A DNA stretch of 64,000 nucleotides from Lasiodiplodia sp. COLG20 (Eukaryota > Ascomycota > Dothideomycetes > Botryosphaeriales > Botryosphaeriaceae), in assembly GCA_009801085.1 (NCBI GenBank), contig VNWV01000011.1:124001-188000 (forward strand). Reading direction: 5' to 3'. The translations under genes were made by a program, and so were the position numbers. Below are positions 62,501 to 64,000 of the stretch, one piece after another; the first letter of the stretch is position 1, and each line of letters begins with the position of its first letter. The notes under the pieces are model-generated. The model searched no databases. It was given only the letters and a program-made list of their open reading frames with translations, and was not told the origin of the DNA.

Positions 62501-64000
62501 CTTCACATTCGCCTTGCCGTCGTCGTTGTCAAACACGCACTCCAGCAGCAGCGGGTACGTATGGAAAGCGCCCGTGTCGAGCACGCGGCCGCCGTGGACA
62601 AGATCACAAACCATCTTGTTCTCCTCCTCCTCCATCTTCTCACCCGCATTCCTCTTCTTCTTCTTCTCCCTCTTCTCCGGATTCAGCGTCAACAGCGTCC
62701 GGAACTCGCACGCCGCCGCCTCGCCAGCCCCGAGGCGCCGGATAGCCTGCAACCCGCGGTGGCAGTGCGGTATCGCCGCCGCGCTCTGATCCTGGACGCG
62801 CTGCAGCAGCGCCGAGACTGTCTGCTGCCTGTTGTTGTCATCACCGGCAAGGTTGATGCGCAGCGGTGCGGTCGTCAGCGTCGGGCCGGGGAGGCTGGCG
62901 ACGTCGGCGACGGGCGTGAGGCGGCCGGACTGCGCGATGCCGAGCGTGACGTCTGTGGAGGAAGCGTAGCGGGAGAGGACGAGGGCCCAGGCGGTCTGCA
63001 GGAGGGTGGCGGTCGTGATGTTACTGTTGCTGCTGCTGCTGGTGGATTTGGTTGGCAGGGAGATAGCGCGGGTAACGGTGCGGGAGGCGCGGGGGGTGTA
63101 GTCGAGGATGAGGGGGAGTGGGAAGGGCGTGGGTGTGGCGCCGGCGAGGGTGGTGCGCCAGAAGGCGTCGGAGGCGGCGGGGGAGAGGGTGTTGAGGTAC
63201 TTGATGAAGCGGCTGAAGGGAGGGGGCGGCGCGCTGGGGGATGTGTTGGAGTGGTGGTGGTGGTGGTGGTGGTGGTAGGCGGCGTTGATGGCGTCGGAGA
63301 GCATGGCTACGGTGGCGCCGTCGTAGATGGCGTGATGGGCGGTCCAGATGAAAGTGTTGTTGCCGTTGTTGCTGGTGATGATGGCGTAGCGGGAAAGCTC
63401 GTCGCCGAAGCCCATTGGGATGGTTTGGTCGCGCTTGACGTAGGCGTCGACGCTCGATGCTGTTCGCCAGTTGATCGCTGGCGTGGATGCCTTGAGCACG
63501 GCCTGGAACATGCCTGCCTCGCCGAGGTGGACGATTCGAGTGCGGAGGATCTGGTGGGTTGTCACGACAGACTCCCACGCAGCCTTGAACCGCTCCATGT
63601 CTGTCCCATGCTTCAGATCAAGCACGATCTGCGCGACGTAGGAGCCAGCTTGCTTCCCTGATGCGGTCATTAGTCCCTCTTGTAAAGGTGTGCAGGGATA
63701 CATGTCTTCCACATCGCCCACCGTGACCTTGCAGTCAGCTGCGGCATAACGGACGGGCTCCGACGATGCATCCGGCATCAGTGAGAAGGGAGCGGCGTCT
63801 GTGTCGTTCTTCTTTTCAGCACCACCCAATGCCGCCATGCATTGCGCCATGTCGCGGAGTACAGGCATCTTCATGATGTCGACCACGCGCAAGGAAAAGC
63901 CCTCCCGCCTAGCGACACCCGAGAGCTGCATTGCCGTAAGGGAGTCGCCTCCCAGTCTCAGGAAGTCATCCTGCACACCAACCTCTTGCGGATCATCCAG
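56597..64000 (-). CDS. nonribosomal peptide synthetase, C-terminal part (T-C-[A remnant]-T-C-A-T-CT); 5' end outside window
   Basis: One uninterrupted frame of at least 2467 codons on the complement, open through base 64000, so the N-terminus is missing. Visible domains in order: T (LRLGGDSLTAMQ, ~63950); C (HHAIYDG, ~63335); a shortened adenylation domain keeping only late motifs (VGELVVE, LPLFMLPKAF, TTDGTIDRLQL; ~62290-61790); T (LRLGGDSLDAMK, ~61640); C (HHSVFDG, ~61040). Then A (LKAGAAFLLLDP, TSGTSGAAKAC, AYGPCECTP, YKTGDLVRY, GRKDAQIKVRGQRIELAE, AGKVDRKALR; ~60150-58590); T (IELGGDSLSAMK, ~58430); and a terminal C domain with PHSLYDG (~57800), of the fungal CT type that releases products by cyclisation. 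The C-terminus is a short acidic Ser/Glu-rich tail. The product is unknown. Confidence 0.92.
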   Translation of the reverse strand: MDDPQEVGVQDDFLRLGGDSLTAMQLSGVARREGFSLRVVDIMKMPVLRDMAQCMAALGGAEKKNDTDAAPFSLMPDASSEPVRYAAADCKVTVGDVEDMYPCTPLQEGLMTASGKQAGSYVAQIVLDLKHGTDMERFKAAWESVVTTHQILRTRIVHLGEAGMFQAVLKASTPAINWRTASSVDAYVKRDQTIPMGFGDELSRYAIITSNNGNNTFIWTAHHAIYDGATVAMLSDAINAAYHHHHHHHHSNTSPSAPPPPFSRFIKYLNTLSPAASDAFWRTTLAGATPTPFPLPLILDYTPRASRTVTRAISLPTKSTSSSSNSNITTATLLQTAWALVLSRYASSTDVTLGIAQSGRLTPVADVASLPGPTLTTAPLRINLAGDDNNRQQTVSALLQRVQDQSAAAIPHCHRGLQAIRRLGAGEAAACEFRTLLTLNPEKREKKKKRNAGEKMEEEENKMVCDLVHGGRVLDTGAFHTYPLLLECVFDNDDGKANVKASATHDDRVLGEPLVERMVAQFEHVLKQLLRAADGGLDDLAVADVELLTAEDLEGLRQRSAWVVDARNRDALVPMGVVGELVVEKAEAGCTAVQPAWLEKLGFARSKRVYATRKLARFGEDGEVEVIGDMQELVELQDGRRFVARDVEEMVSQVMWDRQVAIQVTDEGSLTAFVALEHGYVDDEIAQKLLDALVASAGDRLSRALPLFMLPKAFLPVRSLPRTTDGTIDRLQLREMVAPQTTTSEDKETSEEATTRGPSEMEQRLLSLWKSVLGLDNIAVSDSFLRLGGDSLDAMKLVAAARRQDIVLTVKDIFDNPVLADMAQLATKPEPTAAFSDAIQPFSMMNGNTNALVEEVAAACQVDADAIEDIYPCAPLQEGLMALSNVERGAYVAECVIPVPDAERAVAAWKALVAITPVLRTRITQLDQWGSVQVVVKEEAEIATGNNLDDYIREARQIPMSSGNRLVRCGVVITEASQHLVLFTHHSVFDGWSWKLILQQLYSLYQGQSVPQSPPYNKFIQYLHQGLHPQEAEDYWRSYLEGAERTAFPPVSSSIVPQPDSHETRRIILGRSGENTSSSMIQTAWALLVSRYTDSKDVVIGVTLSGRTAPVDGIQDMIGPTFATIPLRFTLDGTRTVNELAKNAQDVSIDPVQHLGLQRIRQVSASAHAACTFNSLLVVQPASAEDDDSSDNFFTSENDAQLVSSFTNYGFVLLCQMLPDGNIDASLVFDSRLTSNGQAHRLLGQFEHVLQQITDGAARTVHDIDYLSPEDMKEVSEFNRELDPVPHADLCMHDLVKHHARIRPNAPVVSSWDGDLTYAELDVLASQLAGHLTTSMGIGPGNTVPLCFEKSKWTQVAMLGVLKAGAAFLLLDPAHPLARLESICRKVHATTVIVSTGLDALLTHTVRHCLVLDEMTTLTDPCPQVAITPSDAAYVVTTSGTSGAAKACVISHGAIVAGALAFAARAHVNARTRAMQFASYSFDASIIETLMVWAAGGCTCVLSETQRKDDPAAAIVARRANWALMTPSLAGVLAPAAVPTMETVVLGGEAATAELLGIWGEKVTLLQAYGPCECTPVACCSLAPMDVESNPRNIGRPLSGVRAWIVDPDADDRLAPVGAVGELVLEGPTVGRGYVDDADKTAAAFIAAPKWRQRFAGRADQQRFYKTGDLVRYADDGSGTLEFVGRKDAQIKVRGQRIELAEIEQNLRRCVVTASKCDVAVELVTPEGGNAAAAYLAAFVALGDAYDQEMEDQEKLAAVFADAKAKLGEALPSYMVPRVFLPLQQLPLSAAGKVDRKALRQMAAAMSQNRELEIQAITGSAPTTGMEQILQSLWARVLDVQVDAVHTDANFIELGGDSLSAMKLAAKARQAGLSLSVADIMRRPRFVEMAAKCEPSAEMEPTSEYKPFSAFPEGADVVDAFLRETLAVDRNEVEDVIEATSVQKAMTEAAMSPHQGTVNHVWLHFAGPIDKQRVKDACSRVVAHHGILRTVFVPFKQQLMQVVFRSHEPEWEEHTTKDDIEDATAAIIAVSRQRPEQYGKHGLRFSFLTDRQLNASRLIIRIPHSLYDGITLPLILDDLRAAYEQRDLPSVPSFPSHLHAWRHRQSTSGAEAFWRSELKGSRMTSIVVDARRDSHTAVDDAATATTTAAAVNGHITQHIALGPAPQQTKTKHTFETLFHTAWALVLRSVSNNNNDVVFARAIANRALPLPSAASVCGPTLNTVPVRVNLAKYVNNTAAPSATGEDSSADALLSAVEDARLAALPYECLETERLVRRCTDWCGGEGGEALPRFGSLLLWNNIAAAKTFDEGCLPGWGGSGSGSGDKTEMTTRCELGWAVAPWDAADVQVTATPVVQAAAGSSGGSAGVVGGIRIDVLFAEERVPRDVVGRMVEMLCRNVEELWRGGEGVLKGLLLGEEGAVQERGVLLGQEQEKGGEYDSSSLGDMSPDHAPTPESYEIVSSEGWGEI

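Noticed and set aside
1..64000. CRISPR arrays, bacterial operons and Shine-Dalgarno sites
   Set aside because: The genome is fungal (spliceosomal introns, HET genes), and no regularly spaced short direct repeats are present.

Overview
The window is nuclear DNA from a filamentous ascomycete (Pezizomycotina). The evidence is gene-dense, mostly single-gene transcription units with many 49-112 nt GT-AG introns, several HET-domain genes, a chitin-binding GPI protein, two fungal tyrosinases, an NRPS and an NRPS-like reductase. The species cannot be fixed from the sequence. Coding models below were built by joining open frames at visible splice sites and checking that the phases agree.

Layout. 1-5.4 kb: a tRNA-Cys with an intron, an F-box gene and mostly non-coding DNA. 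5.4-9.5 kb: three adjacent cell-surface genes (a GPI-anchored two-domain chitin-binding protein, a Cys-rich single-pass membrane protein, and an Ecm33-like protein with a membrane anchor and cytosolic tail). 10-14.3 kb: a relic of a HET gene, a UPF0658-like Golgi membrane protein and a DAO-type FAD oxidoreductase. 16.3-18.7 kb: tyrosinase 1, whose first intron has lost its GT donor. 19.8-24.3 kb: an alpha/beta hydrolase, a Reg1-like PP1 regulator with an AreA/DUF1752 domain, and an endosulfine (Igo1-type) PP2A inhibitor. 24.8-30.5 kb: two head-to-head HET genes. 30.8-39.7 kb: tyrosinase 2, divergent from an A-T-R NRPS-like carboxylate reductase. 40.2-42.4 kb: another HET gene with a reading-frame conflict. 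43-55 kb: three paralogues of an unrecognised ~390-residue family, two non-autonomous inverted-repeat elements, a frameshifted membrane-protein gene, a small secreted Cys-rich peptide and a DUF6536-type pseudogene. 56.6-64 kb: the 3' part of a large NRPS (T-C-[A remnant]-T-C-A-T-CT) that runs off the right edge.

The most unusual object is tyrosinase 2 (30798-35315, complement). Its six-exon structure matches tyrosinase 1 phase for phase, but between the copper core and the C-terminal domain it carries about 660 extra residues: Gly/Tyr-rich PGDYGG repeats, seven CX2CX4HX4C zinc-knuckle motifs, His-rich tracts and SQNMGFQGG-type repeats. It shares a ~1 kb intergenic region with the A-T-R reductase, which suggests a small oxidative or pigment pathway. 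This is inference from position only.

The second candidate is the three-member protein family at 43482, 45142 and 53951. The members share C-terminal motifs and also a promoter block: a CRE-like TGACGTCA/TTACGTCA site followed by a GCAGGCAG box. One of the inverted-repeat elements ends 6 bp from that block in the first member. A separate ~90-bp palindromic element occurs as two full and two half copies across the window.
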